Made by a program: the position numbers and the translations under genes. Below are positions 24,217 through 33,304 of a DNA stretch of 36,955 bases, piece by piece (position 1 is the stretch's first letter; each line of letters opens with the position of its first letter). This DNA comes from Fen731 sp964481885 (GTDB taxonomy: Bacteria > Actinomycetota > Humimicrobiia > Humimicrobiales > Humimicrobiaceae), in assembly GCA_964481885.1 (NCBI GenBank), contig CAYZUS010000019.1, forward strand, positions 1 to 36,955, given 5' to 3'. The notes beneath the pieces were generated by a model. That model was not told where the DNA came from. It saw only the letters and a program-made list of their open reading frames with translations, and ran no database searches.

Positions 24217-24546
24217 TTGCAAGCCGCATTTTCTTTCAGGCTTAATTTATGGAAATTTATGGAAAGTCTGGCAGCAATAACTACTTATCAATGGACCGAT
24301 TCTGATTCTGGTCCAAAATGACTTCCTATATTTCCTGGTCGCTTCCATAAGGAAAGATCTTTTATATACACGAGCCTTGTTCACCAGTCATATCAAAATA
24401 AAGTCTTTGGACCTGCTGTAAAGCCAATACAATAATTCCCGGAGTAAAAATGCCTAATTAATTGTTATGGTGCTATAATGTAAAATTTATCAGGTTTTAT
24501 TAAAAAATCTGATATTTTAAATAATTTTGGACAAAGGAGAGTAAGC
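24217..24546. other. 330-bp intergenic region with purH promoter
   Basis: No gene. A 6-bp stem (TGGACC 24292-24297 / GGTCCA 24310-24315) lies downstream of the receiver-HPt gene, without a T-run. The likely purH promoter lies at 24471-24479. Confidence 0.5.
24471..24479 (+). promoter_or_regulatory. extended -10 promoter element for purH
   Basis: TGCTATAAT is a perfect extended -10 (TGnTATAAT), 68 bp upstream of the purH start. No good -35 lies at the usual distance, which extended -10 promoters tolerate. Confidence 0.5.
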
Positions 24547-26253
24547 ATGGCAGTTAAGATTAGAAGAGCGCTTATAAGCGTCTCCAATAAAATAGGTATA
24601 TTAAAGTTTGCTGAAGTTTTGCAGTCTTTTGGAGTGGAAATAGTCTCAACAGGGGGAACGTATGGGCAGCTTTCTGAAGCGGGCCTGAAAGTACTGAAAG
24701 TAGAGGAACTTACTAATTTTCCGGAGATGATGAACGGAAGGCTTAAAACGCTTCACCCGAATGTACACGGCGCTATACTTGCAGACAGGAGCAGGCCGGA
24801 ACATTTGGAGCAGGCTTCACAGGCGGGTATGAGGCTTATTGACATGGTGGTTGTAAATCTTTATCCGTTTAAGGAGACTGTCGCAAAAGAAGGTGTATCG
24901 CTTCAGGAAGCGATAGAAAATATTGATATCGGCGGACCTACCATGTTAAGAAGCGCGGCAAAAAACCACAAAAGTGTTGCAGTGCTGGTTGATCCGGAGG
25001 ATTATGAAAAAATTGCTGATGAGCTTAAAAAAAATGATGGATGCTTAAAGGATGCCACCCTTTTTGCACTAAGTATTAAAGCATTCCAGCATACCTGTGA
25101 ATATGACAGCGTGATATTTAACTGGTTGTATGAAAAGTACAACAGTTCAAAAGAGACAGATTACAAAGATTCCGGTGTATACGTAAGGAATTATCTGAAA
25201 ATCGACTGCACAAAAGCTGAAAATGAATTTATCGATAATTCTGGGGCAAATGATATAAAAGACGGGCAGGAGAATTTTAATAAATCAATCAATCTTAAGT
25301 TTGAAAAGATAAAAGATTTAAGATATGGCGAAAATCCCCACCAGAAAGCCGCTTATTACAGGTATGCCGATGCCGGAGATGATTGCCTTGCCGCAAGCAG
25401 GCAGCTCCAGGGAAAGGAACTCTCCTACAATAATATCCTTGATATGAATGCAGCCTTTGCAATTGTCAAAGAATTTGAGGTTCCCACTGTTGCAATAATC
25501 AAACATAATAATCCCTGCGGCGTTTCCTGCGCAACAACGGTCTCGCAGGCATATTTTAATGCCCACGGCGCCGACCCTCTCTCTGCATTCGGCGGGGTTG
25601 TTGCATGCAATTATAAGTGGACCTCAGATGCTGCAAGATTTATGTCTGACAAATTTGTCGAAGTTTTAATCGCCCCGGACTTTGAGCCGGAAGCATTGGA
25701 TATTCTTAAATCGCGGGAAAACTTAAGAGTTTTAAAAATCAGGTTTGATTTGGCCGGACACCTTTCTGCACTTAAATCGCCAGGGTATATATCAGAATAC
25801 CAGGACCTTAAAGGAATTGACGGCGGGATTTTGGTGCAGGATCTTGACGAAGGTCTGGCCGGTTTTGAAAGTCTGGAAACGGTGACTTCTTCCAAACCTT
25901 CCAAAGCCCAGACAGATGACATGCTCTTTGCATGGCAGATAATCAAAAATGTAAAATCCAATGCCATCCTTCTTGCAAAGAACAAAATCACGACGGGTGT
26001 AGGCACGGGACAGATGAGCAGAGTTGACTCAACAAGGCTTGCGACTGATAAAGCAGGGGAGAGTGCCAAAGGCTCAGTTCTTGCATCCGATGCATATTTT
26101 CCTTTTACAGACGCTGTGGAAATAGCCTTAAAGGCAGGGATTACTGCAATTATCCAGCCTGGAGGCTCTGTGCATGACAAGGATGTTATAGAGCTTTGCA
26201 ATAAAAACAGCATCCCGATGGTTTTTACAGGCAAAAGGCATTTTAAGCATTAA
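24547..26253 (+). CDS. purH: bifunctional AICAR formyltransferase / IMP cyclohydrolase
   Basis: Performs the last two steps of de novo IMP synthesis. The N-terminal MGS-like cyclohydrolase domain (about 1-150) shows RALISVSNKIGILKFA, STGGTYGQL, MMNGRLKTLHPNVHGAIL and DIGGPTMLRSAAKN. The C-terminal AICARFT domain (about 235-568) shows LRYGENPHQKAAYY, the catalytic KHNNPCGV (His320) and AFGGVVA. The ending VFTGKRHFKH is typical. It is 568 aa, about 45 longer than usual. The extra sequence lies in the inter-domain linker (about 195-240), which is hydrophilic. The start at 24547 has AAAGGAG upstream. Confidence 0.96.
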   Translation: MAVKIRRALISVSNKIGILKFAEVLQSFGVEIVSTGGTYGQLSEAGLKVLKVEELTNFPEMMNGRLKTLHPNVHGAILADRSRPEHLEQASQAGMRLIDMVVVNLYPFKETVAKEGVSLQEAIENIDIGGPTMLRSAAKNHKSVAVLVDPEDYEKIADELKKNDGCLKDATLFALSIKAFQHTCEYDSVIFNWLYEKYNSSKETDYKDSGVYVRNYLKIDCTKAENEFIDNSGANDIKDGQENFNKSINLKFEKIKDLRYGENPHQKAAYYRYADAGDDCLAASRQLQGKELSYNNILDMNAAFAIVKEFEVPTVAIIKHNNPCGVSCATTVSQAYFNAHGADPLSAFGGVVACNYKWTSDAARFMSDKFVEVLIAPDFEPEALDILKSRENLRVLKIRFDLAGHLSALKSPGYISEYQDLKGIDGGILVQDLDEGLAGFESLETVTSSKPSKAQTDDMLFAWQIIKNVKSNAILLAKNKITTGVGTGQMSRVDSTRLATDKAGESAKGSVLASDAYFPFTDAVEIALKAGITAIIQPGGSVHDKDVIELCNKNSIPMVFTGKRHFKH

Positions 26254-26284
26254 GAGTTATTTTTTTGAAACTCTTGAGGCATTT

Positions 26285-26396
26285 ATAATTAGTTTCTGCT
26301 GAATAACCAAAGATTTTAGAAAGAATTTTTATTTCTTCAGTATATATTCTTTTGGAATTTTTAGTGTAAGAAAATTTTTCAGCAGAAACTAATTAT
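26285..26396. repeat. perfect 19-bp inverted repeat enclosing 74 bp
   Basis: ATAATTAGTTTCTGCTGAA (26285-26303) and its exact reverse complement (26378-26396) flank a 74-bp AT-rich core. Both ends are flanked by TTT, which could be a short target-site duplication. It lies between purH and the ABC-F gene. It could be a miniature inverted-repeat element or a long leader hairpin. Confidence 0.85.
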
Positions 26397-26454
26397 TTTT
26401 TTAAAAGTATTTCAGGTATTAACATTTATTTTTTAAAAGACTATATTACAAATT

Positions 26455-28416
26455 ATGATATCCATTAATCACGTTACATTAGGTTTCGGCAGCCGTATAC
26501 TCCTGGATGATATTTCCTTTCAGATAGGCCCAAAAGACAGGCTTGGGTTGGTTGGAAATAACGGTGCCGGTAAAACCACCCTGCTTAAAGTTATCCAGGG
26601 TTTGCAGTCACCAGATGAAGGGACCATTGAAAGGCCCACAGGCATCACTTTTGGATATCTGCCTCAGCAAATGAAAATCATTGACAGCAGAACACTTTTT
26701 AATGAAGTCAAAACAGCATTTTCCGAGGTTCTTGACCTCGAAAGCAAGGTCTTTGCATTAAGCCGGCGCCTTGAAGAAAGCAGCGACTACCACAGTCCGG
26801 AATACATGGCTGTTGCGGGTAAAATGTCTGAAATGTCTGCAAGAATAGAAGCATTGGGAGCCTCAAAAATAGATGAACAAATTGAGCGTACACTGTTCGG
26901 GCTGGGTTTCGGCCAGGCAGATCTGGCACGCAATACAAGCGAGTTTAGCGGTGGTTGGCGAATGCGAATAGAATTGGCAAAAATATTATTGAAACGGCCC
27001 GATTTACTGCTTCTGGATGAGCCGACAAATCATCTTGATATTGAATCAATCCAGTGGGTTGAAGGTTTTCTGGGAAATTACCGAGGATCTGCCATTATAA
27101 TCTCACATGACAGGGCATTTCTGGATAATGCCACTAATCGAACAATCGAAGTCATGATGGGAAAGATATATGATTATAAGGTACCGTACTCCAAATATGT
27201 TATTTTAAGAAATGAACGCAGGCAGCAGCAACTGGCGGCATATAAAAACCAGCAAAAACTTATTGGTGACACCGACAAGTTCATTGAGCGTTTCAGGTAT
27301 AAAGCTACCAAAGCAGTACAGGTGCAATCCAGGATAAAGCAGCTTGAAAAAATAAAGCGGATAGAAATAGACGATGAGGACAAATCATCCATAAAAATAA
27401 GATTCAAAACAGCGCCGCGCTCAGGAAGTATTGTAATCGATGCAATCGGGCTTTCAAAAAGTTATGGCCAAAAGAGCGTCCTTGAAAATGTAAGTTTTGT
27501 TTTAAGAAGCGGCGAAAAAGCTGCGTTTGTTGGAAAAAATGGCGAGGGGAAAACAACGCTTTCAAGAATCCTGGCAGGAAACCTGGAATTTACCGGAAAA
27601 CTTAAAACGGGACACAATGTCAGGACAGGATATTTTGCTCAGAATCAGGACGAGTCGATGGATGAGAATATAACCGTTTTTGAAACAATAGACAGATCAG
27701 CATCAGCAGATGGCAGCATTAATACCAGGGCGATTTTGGGTGCATTTCTTTTTAAGGCTGATGATATAGACAAGAAAGTAAAGGTTTTATCTGGAGGGGA
27801 GCGCTCAAGGCTCGCACTTATAAAACTACTGCTTGAACCATTTAATTTACTCATACTTGATGAGCCCACAAATCATCTGGATATGAGATCCAAAGACATA
27901 CTAAAACAGGCGCTTCTTGATTATACAGGAACGCTGGTGCTGGTATCGCATGACAGGGAGTTTTTGGACGGCCTGGTTGAAAAAGTTTATGAATTCAGGG
28001 AGCATAAAATAATTGAGCATGTCGGGACGATAAGCGATTTTCTTGAGAAGAAAAAAATGGATTCGCTCCGCCTTCTTGAAGCCAGGCAGAAAAATGAGGC
28101 TGGAAGTAAAAATAACGAACCAAAGGGCCCGGTAAATAAAGAGACATACCTGGGAAAAAAAGAATTTCAAAAAGTTCTGCGGATTATAACAAAAAAAATT
28201 GTAAATTGTGAAACCTCAATCGAGAAACTGGAAAGCGAACTGGAGCAACTGTCAAAGCAGATTGAGTCTCAGGGAGAGATTTCTTTCGGAGCAGACGGCG
28301 GCCCTTCAATATTTGAAAGATTTGGAATGCGTAAAAAGGAGCTTGATGAAAATTTGAGCCAGTGGGAAAAGCTTCATTCCGAACTCGAGGAGCTTATGAA
28401 AAGCCAGGCAGAATAA
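26455..28416 (+). CDS. ABC-F family ATPase
   Basis: A soluble, ribosome-associated ABC-F protein with two ATPase domains and no membrane segment, 653 aa. Domain 1 has Walker A GNNGAGKTT (about 34-42), signature FSGGW and Walker B LLLLDEPTNHLD. The Arg/Gln/Lys-rich P-site linker (about 250-300) follows. Domain 2 has Walker A GKNGEGKTT (about 360-368), signature LSGGERSR and LLILDEPTNHLD. A C-terminal coiled coil (about 570-653) resembles Uup/YdiF types. These proteins act on translating ribosomes; some relieve stalling or antibiotic block. No ribosome-binding site precedes the ATG at 26455. Housekeeping type seems likelier than a resistance type because of the coiled-coil tail. Confidence 0.92.
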   Translation: MISINHVTLGFGSRILLDDISFQIGPKDRLGLVGNNGAGKTTLLKVIQGLQSPDEGTIERPTGITFGYLPQQMKIIDSRTLFNEVKTAFSEVLDLESKVFALSRRLEESSDYHSPEYMAVAGKMSEMSARIEALGASKIDEQIERTLFGLGFGQADLARNTSEFSGGWRMRIELAKILLKRPDLLLLDEPTNHLDIESIQWVEGFLGNYRGSAIIISHDRAFLDNATNRTIEVMMGKIYDYKVPYSKYVILRNERRQQQLAAYKNQQKLIGDTDKFIERFRYKATKAVQVQSRIKQLEKIKRIEIDDEDKSSIKIRFKTAPRSGSIVIDAIGLSKSYGQKSVLENVSFVLRSGEKAAFVGKNGEGKTTLSRILAGNLEFTGKLKTGHNVRTGYFAQNQDESMDENITVFETIDRSASADGSINTRAILGAFLFKADDIDKKVKVLSGGERSRLALIKLLLEPFNLLILDEPTNHLDMRSKDILKQALLDYTGTLVLVSHDREFLDGLVEKVYEFREHKIIEHVGTISDFLEKKKMDSLRLLEARQKNEAGSKNNEPKGPVNKETYLGKKEFQKVLRIITKKIVNCETSIEKLESELEQLSKQIESQGEISFGADGGPSIFERFGMRKKELDENLSQWEKLHSELEELMKSQAE

Positions 28417-28735
28417 ATAGTTTTTAAAATATCACCTCTGTTTAAGGTTAATTTTAAACAATAAAAAGCAGTGGCAAAGCACACAGCTTTTGAGTCAAAT
28501 TTCCACTTCCTGTGTCGGCACCGCAAAGCAGGACTATCCGGGCAGCAGTCAGATGAGTGACAAACCGTAGAAAAGCTCATAAACCAGAGAAAGCCCCATA
28601 ACTTTATCCTTGGTTTACAAAAGCTGGAGGGCGCATATCAAAAAATATGCGCCCTCCATAATATACTTTCCAAACCTCTGACTTAATTAAACCTTTTCCT
28701 TAAAAAATGCAATATATTTATAATGCAAAATCTAT
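28417..28735. other. convergent intergenic region with strong hairpin
   Basis: A 319-bp stretch between convergent ABC-F and lon genes. No gene is seen. Its main feature is the bidirectional terminator-like hairpin at 28625-28658. Confidence 0.6.
28625..28658. terminator. 14-bp perfect hairpin, likely bidirectional terminator
   Basis: TGGAGGGCGCATAT (28625-28638) and ATATGCGCCCTCCA (28645-28658) pair perfectly around a 6-nt loop. On the minus strand the stem is followed by GCTTTT, giving a modest T-run for lon; on the plus strand the tail is ATAATATACTT. It is very GC-rich for this region. Confidence 0.75.
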
Positions 28736-31159
28736 TTAAGCGCTAATATGGGACAGAGTGGTTCCGTCCTGCTTTCCGTTTGTATTCGTCCTGCCGACAA
28801 AAGGGTCAGACTCAAGAGCATTTTTAACCACATCGTCAATAGTCTCTGCAAATACAAGTTTCAGTTCTTTTAAGATGCTCTGAGGAACTTCTTCAAGGTC
28901 CTTTTTATTTTTTAAAGGCAGTATGACTTTTTTAAGCCCTGCACGTTTCGCTGCAAGAAGCTTTTCCTTTAGTCCCCCGATTGGAAGTACCCTTCCTCTT
29001 AAAGTGATTTCCCCGGTCATTCCCACATCCCGAAGTACAGCAATTCCCGTAAGCGCTGAAACAAGAGAAGTGGTAATAGACACTCCCGCAGACGGCCCGT
29101 CCTTAGGTATGGCACCCGCCGGAACATGTATGTGAATATCGGACTTGCTAAACAGACTGTCACTAATTCCAAACTCCTGTGCCTTTGAATGCACATAACT
29201 TATTGCTGCCTTTGCAGACTCCTGCATGACCTCGCCAAGGCTGCCTGTAAGTGTGAGCCTCCCGCTTCCCTTATAATGGGTAGCTTCAATAAGAATAATA
29301 TCACCACCGACGGATGTATAGGCAAGTCCGGTTGCCACTCCAACGGTATTTTTATCTTCTATCTCGCTTGGCTGTACCTTTGATACTCCAAGGTAATCAG
29401 AAACCTTAACCTTTGTAATAATCTTTGTAAATTTTTTGTTTTCAAGTATCTCTCGTGCGACCTTCTTGCATATATTGCCGATTTCTCTTTCAAGATTCCT
29501 GACTCCGGCTTCACGGGTGTATTCTTCAATGAGTAAAAGCATGGAATCTTTGTTAAACTTGATATTGTATCTTTCAATTCCCTGTTCCTTTACCTGTTTT
29601 GGAATAAGGAAGTTCTCAGCAATATGAACTTTTTCTTCAGAGCTGTAACCCGGTATTTCAATTATTTCCATTCTGTCTCTGAGCGCAGGCTGTATTGTAT
29701 CAAGCACATTTGCTGTTGTTATAAACATAACATTAGACAAGTCATATGGCACCTCAAGATAATGGTCCCTGAAAGAGTTGTTCTGCTCAGGATCCAGGAC
29801 CTCAAGCAGGGCAGAAGACGGGTCACCCCTGTAATCTGAGCCTACCTTATCAATTTCGTCCAGCATGAAAACCGGATTGTTTGTCTTGGCCTGAGTGAGC
29901 CCCTGCATGATCCTTCCAGGAAGAGCTCCAACATAAGTTCTTCTGTGTCCTCGAATTTCAGCTTCATCCCTTATACCGCCGATAGACATCCTGATAAATT
30001 TTCTGCCCATCGCTTTTGCAATTGACTGTCCAAGAGATGTCTTGCCCACACCCGGAGGGCCCACAAAACAAAGAATTGGTCCCTTTGTCTGTTTGCCTTT
30101 AAGCTTTCTCACTGCGAGGTAATCCAGAATATGTTCTTTGACTTTTTCCAAATCATAGTGGTCTCCGTCAAGAACCTTTTTAGCTTTTTTAATATCGAGA
30201 ATGTCCTGTGTTTTTTCGGTCCATGGTATCTCAAGCATACAATCTATGTATGTTCTTACATAAGAATACTCAGGGGACATGGTATTCATGTTTTCGAGCC
30301 TTTTTATTTCCTTCTGTACTTTTTCCCTGGCTTCTTTAGGCATTTTCTTTTTTAAAAGTTTCTTGTCTATGTCTGTTATCAGTTCAAATGTTTCATCCGA
30401 CTCTCCAAGTTCTTCTTTTATTGCCTTAAGCTGCTGCCTTAAATAGTATTCTCTCTGAGTCTTTCCAACTTCCTTCTGGACCTTGTCTCTTATCTGTGAC
30501 TGGACCTCAAATTTTCTCAGCTCTTCGGCAAGATATTCGGTCAGTTTCCTGAGCCTTTTTTCGATATTGGTTTCTTCAAGTATCGCCTGTTTCTGGCTTG
30601 TTTCAGAAAGCAGGTAAGAAGCAAACAGATCTGCCTGAACCTCAGGTTTGGAAATATTTGTTGCGGCCACTACAAATGCTGTTGGAAGAGGTATTCCCAA
30701 TTGTATGAATTTTTCAACCTGAAGTCTTATGGTTGTGTTTAATTCCTCAATCACACTGCTTGACACTATCGGCTCTTCTTTGATGACATCAGTAAACACC
30801 CTGAAATATGGATCAGACTGTGTAAAATATTTTATTTTTACCCTGCAGATTCCTTCAACTACGCATTTAATTTCATCTGCAGAAATATTTACGACCTGTT
30901 TTATTGCACACGCAGTTCCAAATTCATAAAGGTCCTCTTTTTCTATTGTCTCTTTACCTTCTGTTTTTTGGGACACGACAACTATTATTTTATGTTCCCT
31001 TGAAGCATTATTAATAGCTTCAATCGATTTTTTTCTTCCAACAACCAGGGGTGTTGAAAGAAAAGGGAAAACAACACTGTTTTTCAATGCCAGTAAAGGA
31101 AGCTCCTGTGGTATTTTCATTATTGCTTCCGGCTCATTTTTTGTTTTATCTTCTGCCAT
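28736..31159 (-). CDS. lon: ATP-dependent protease Lon
   Basis: Hexameric cytosolic AAA+ protease that degrades misfolded and regulatory proteins. The N-terminal LON substrate domain (about 15-210, LPLLALKNSVVFPFLSTPLVVGR), a coiled-coil region (about 210-330), the AAA+ module (Walker A GPPGVGKTS, Lys373; Walker B VFMLDEID) and the C-terminal protease domain are all present. The catalytic dyad is Ser690 in KDGPSAGVS and the Lys in GGLKEKLLAAKRAG. I start at the ATG at 31159. An upstream in-frame TTG at 31171 directly abuts the AGGAG site (CTCCT at 31172-31176, plus strand) and cannot be used; the ATG has a rather long 12-nt spacing. The promoter and operator-like palindromes lie upstream. Confidence 0.96.
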   Translation of the reverse strand: MAEDKTKNEPEAIMKIPQELPLLALKNSVVFPFLSTPLVVGRKKSIEAINNASREHKIIVVVSQKTEGKETIEKEDLYEFGTACAIKQVVNISADEIKCVVEGICRVKIKYFTQSDPYFRVFTDVIKEEPIVSSSVIEELNTTIRLQVEKFIQLGIPLPTAFVVAATNISKPEVQADLFASYLLSETSQKQAILEETNIEKRLRKLTEYLAEELRKFEVQSQIRDKVQKEVGKTQREYYLRQQLKAIKEELGESDETFELITDIDKKLLKKKMPKEAREKVQKEIKRLENMNTMSPEYSYVRTYIDCMLEIPWTEKTQDILDIKKAKKVLDGDHYDLEKVKEHILDYLAVRKLKGKQTKGPILCFVGPPGVGKTSLGQSIAKAMGRKFIRMSIGGIRDEAEIRGHRRTYVGALPGRIMQGLTQAKTNNPVFMLDEIDKVGSDYRGDPSSALLEVLDPEQNNSFRDHYLEVPYDLSNVMFITTANVLDTIQPALRDRMEIIEIPGYSSEEKVHIAENFLIPKQVKEQGIERYNIKFNKDSMLLLIEEYTREAGVRNLEREIGNICKKVAREILENKKFTKIITKVKVSDYLGVSKVQPSEIEDKNTVGVATGLAYTSVGGDIILIEATHYKGSGRLTLTGSLGEVMQESAKAAISYVHSKAQEFGISDSLFSKSDIHIHVPAGAIPKDGPSAGVSITTSLVSALTGIAVLRDVGMTGEITLRGRVLPIGGLKEKLLAAKRAGLKKVILPLKNKKDLEEVPQSILKELKLVFAETIDDVVKNALESDPFVGRTNTNGKQDGTTLSHISA

Positions 31160-31266
31160 ATATTTATTCAACTCCTAAGAAAAAATTAAATTTGGTTAAC
31201 GTTTATTAAATTACTTACATATACTATCGACAATTTATTGCTCTTATTAAAATCTTTTTATAAATT

Positions 31267-31283
31267 AATGATTTCGAATCATT
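31267..31283. promoter_or_regulatory. palindromic operator candidate at lon start site
   Basis: AATGATT-TCG-AATCATT is a perfect 7-bp-arm palindrome. It lies 11 bp downstream of the minus-strand -10 box, over the predicted first 20 transcribed bases of lon, where a repressor would block transcription. Confidence 0.55.
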
Positions 31284-31293
31284 TTGTTAATTA

Positions 31294-31323
31294 AGTATAA
31301 CACATTTTCATAAAATAAAACAA
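31294..31323 (-). promoter_or_regulatory. lon promoter
   Basis: Reading the minus strand: TTGTTT (31323-31318), an 18-bp spacer ending TGT, then TATACT (31299-31294). The TG before the -10 makes an extended -10 element. Transcription would start near 31287, leaving a leader of about 128 nt before the lon ATG. Confidence 0.6.
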
Positions 31324-31344
31324 AATAATTTTTTGTCATAGGTA

Positions 31345-31377
31345 AATATATTTTTCACTTTAAATGAAAAATATATT
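31345..31377. promoter_or_regulatory. 33-bp near-perfect palindrome upstream of lon promoter
   Basis: AATATATTTTTCA (31345-31357) and TGAAAAATATATT (31365-31377) are exact 13-bp inverted arms; the 7-bp centre CTTTAAA is itself symmetric apart from one pair. It lies about 20 bp upstream of the lon -35 box. The arms are AT-rich but far longer than expected by chance. Confidence 0.6.
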
Positions 31378-31781
31378 AGATATTGTACAAATACAGTAAA
31401 AATTGTCAAGAGGGTCGTAAAATTTGCAGATAAAATAACAAATTGTCCAAAAAGGACAGCTCAGTAAAGGTTATAACTGTCAGAGACAACAAATCAAAAA
31501 GATAGAATATTTTTAAAATTCAGGATTAAAAGGTTTGACTAGTCAAATTAAAAGCCGAAATCTCGCTTATAAAAGTTGTGGACTATAATTATGCTCTGGT
31601 GTAACCAGGTAACCAAAAGATATGTACTTTAAATTCTGCTATTAACAAATGGGTGGGGGCATACAGCTTATATTACAGATTGATCTGGCCGGTTGAGCCA
31701 TTTTATATGCCCGATTGAGCTTGTTTATTTGTTCTGTTGAGCTTGATTATTTATATGGTTTGGTTGAAAAGAATCCATTAA

Positions 31782-32144
31782 TCAGTAACCCAGTTCGTCC
31801 AGCCTGTCTTCATCAAGACCGAAATAGTGGCCAATCTCATGTTTTACTACTTTTGTCAGTGTTTCTTCCAATTCCTCATCATTCCTGCATACAGATTCCA
31901 TCGCCTTCTTGTAGAAGGTTATTCTGTCCGGATAAAGAGGTCTGCCTGCGGCCCGGTTTATCAGAGGAACCCCGTGATAAAGGGCAAGAGTAATTTCCTG
32001 CGGTGAATTTTTGGTTGCCTCTTTGGCAATGAGGATTTCCGTTTCATCTATTTCGATGCTTAAGTTTTCTATCTGGTCCTGATACTTCGAGAAGATATTA
32101 TCAAGAACATCGGCTATTATTGATTCAAACTTATTTCTGTCCAT
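31782..32144 (-). CDS. minimal zincin-like metallopeptidase family protein
   Basis: A 120-aa member of the small zincin family (minimal MMP-like domain, formerly DUF1025). The C-terminal HEIGHYFGLDE carries His102, Glu103, His106 and Asp111, matching the HExxHxxGxxD zinc site of metzincin-like peptidases. Before it come LALYHGVPLINR and the ITFYKKAM strand-helix typical of the family. Common in Actinomycetota and Chloroflexota; substrates are unknown and activity is unproven for most members. The ATG at 32144 lacks an obvious ribosome-binding site. It is transcribed away from the next gene and toward lon, 622 bp off. Confidence 0.88.
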   Translation of the reverse strand: MDRNKFESIIADVLDNIFSKYQDQIENLSIEIDETEILIAKEATKNSPQEITLALYHGVPLINRAAGRPLYPDRITFYKKAMESVCRNDEELEETLTKVVKHEIGHYFGLDEDRLDELGY

Positions 32145-32463
32145 TGCTTCAAATATTGTTTTATAGATATAAAAAATGTTAAGATTATTAAGAGAATATA
32201 ATATTCTGTATTTTTTGTCTGCACTTGAAATCTCAGGTAAGATTATTGCAGATATTTATAAAAATAAAAATTATTTTAAAAAAACATTTAAGGGCAAAGA
32301 CTTTTAAAAAACTTATTAAGAAATAATTGCAGCAGCTGTATATTAAATGCTTATAAGGATATGGGCAATTTATCCTTTTTAATATTTTTATTTCTTATTA
32401 AAGTTGTCTCTATTGCTGCTCGGGGATTAAACAGTAATATTTTTATAGCGGGAAGGGTGTTTA
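32145..32463. other. divergent intergenic region
   Basis: A 319-bp AT-rich region between divergent genes. It holds AGAATAT-A-ATATTCT, a perfect 15-bp palindrome at 32193-32207 that includes a TATAAT box (32197-32202). No gene is supported; a plus-strand frame starting at 32361 overlaps the next gene in another frame and lacks a ribosome-binding site. Confidence 0.45.
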
Positions 32464-33204
32464 ATGAAAAAGTTTCAGTGGCAGATTATTCTGGGCATAA
32501 GCCTGGCGGCAATTTCTGCGGTACTGTATTTCACGCATTTTTTAATATTTGGAGACAGCCATCACATCTATCTATATCTTTTAGGCGACCTGGCATTTGT
32601 TCCAATACAGGTCCTGCTGGTAACTCTGGTAATTGACAGGGTCTTAAGCGTCAGGGAAAAGAAATCAATGCTTAACAAGTTAAATATGGTAATAGGCGCT
32701 TTTTTCAGTGAAGTCGGCTCCGGACTCCTTCACAGATTTTCCCGTTTTGACCTGAATTCACAGAATATAAAAAAGGAGTTTATGAGCCTGGGCAGATGGA
32801 CCGACAAGGATTTTAATAAGGCATCTGTAATGATTTTAAAGTTTAAATATTCAGTTAACAGCAAGGCCGGCGACATAAGCAGCTTGAAAATATTTCTTTC
32901 TGACAAAAGGGCGTTCATGCTAAGACTGCTTGAAAATCCAAACCTTTTGGAGCATGAAAAGTTTACAGAGCTCCTATGGGCGGTTTTTCACCTGACGGAA
33001 GAACTTGAGTACAGGTCCGGGTTCGACTCTCTTCCGGAAGCAGACCTAAACCATCTCTCAGGAGATATTAAAAGAGCCTATATTCTTCTTATTCAGGAAT
33101 GGCTTGCATATATAAAACATCTAAAAAACAATTATCCTTATTTATATTCTCTGGCATCCAGAATGAATCCTTTCGAAGATGATCCTACTGCTGTAATAAG
33201 ATAA
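32464..33204 (+). CDS. conserved membrane protein of unknown function
   Basis: A 246-aa protein with two N-terminal membrane helices (about 6-26 and 37-58) and a soluble, mostly helical remainder. The start (IILGISLAAISAVLYFTHFLIFGDSHHIYLYLLGDLAFVP) resembles a widespread uncharacterised family that I recall from anaerobic bacteria and archaea, with the conserved FGDSHHI and LNMVIGAFFSEVGSGLL blocks. His33-His34 and the Phe-rich FFSEVG stretch could be functional but no catalytic motif is evident. A GGAAGGG site precedes the ATG at 32464. It stands alone, divergent from the zincin gene. Confidence 0.7.
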   Translation: MKKFQWQIILGISLAAISAVLYFTHFLIFGDSHHIYLYLLGDLAFVPIQVLLVTLVIDRVLSVREKKSMLNKLNMVIGAFFSEVGSGLLHRFSRFDLNSQNIKKEFMSLGRWTDKDFNKASVMILKFKYSVNSKAGDISSLKIFLSDKRAFMLRLLENPNLLEHEKFTELLWAVFHLTEELEYRSGFDSLPEADLNHLSGDIKRAYILLIQEWLAYIKHLKNNYPYLYSLASRMNPFEDDPTAVIR

Positions 33205-33304
33205 AATCCGGCAAAAGCAAATTTCATTGTAACATTTATTGCAATATACTGCATTTTTTGCAACATATAAGTGTATTTACTCGTCTTATTTACCAATTGT
33301 TTTT

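Larger units (their letters stand above)
31160..31781. other. 622-bp region upstream of lon
   Basis: No gene is supported. It holds the lon promoter and two palindromes (listed separately), a small hairpin near 31443-31457 (TGTCC / GGACA), and at 31680-31770 loosely repeated GATTGAGC/GTTGAGC blocks of no clear meaning. Confidence 0.55.

Noticed and set aside
26252..26275. Intrinsic terminator after purH
   Set aside because: AAGAGTT and AACTCTT can pair, but the T-run is in the loop and not after the stem.
31715..31993. Plus-strand ORF over the zincin gene
   Set aside because: Lies antisense to a well-supported zincin-like gene and has no recognisable features.
32361..32636. Plus-strand ORF before the conserved membrane protein
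   Set aside because: Overlaps the start of a better-supported gene in another frame and lacks a ribosome-binding site.
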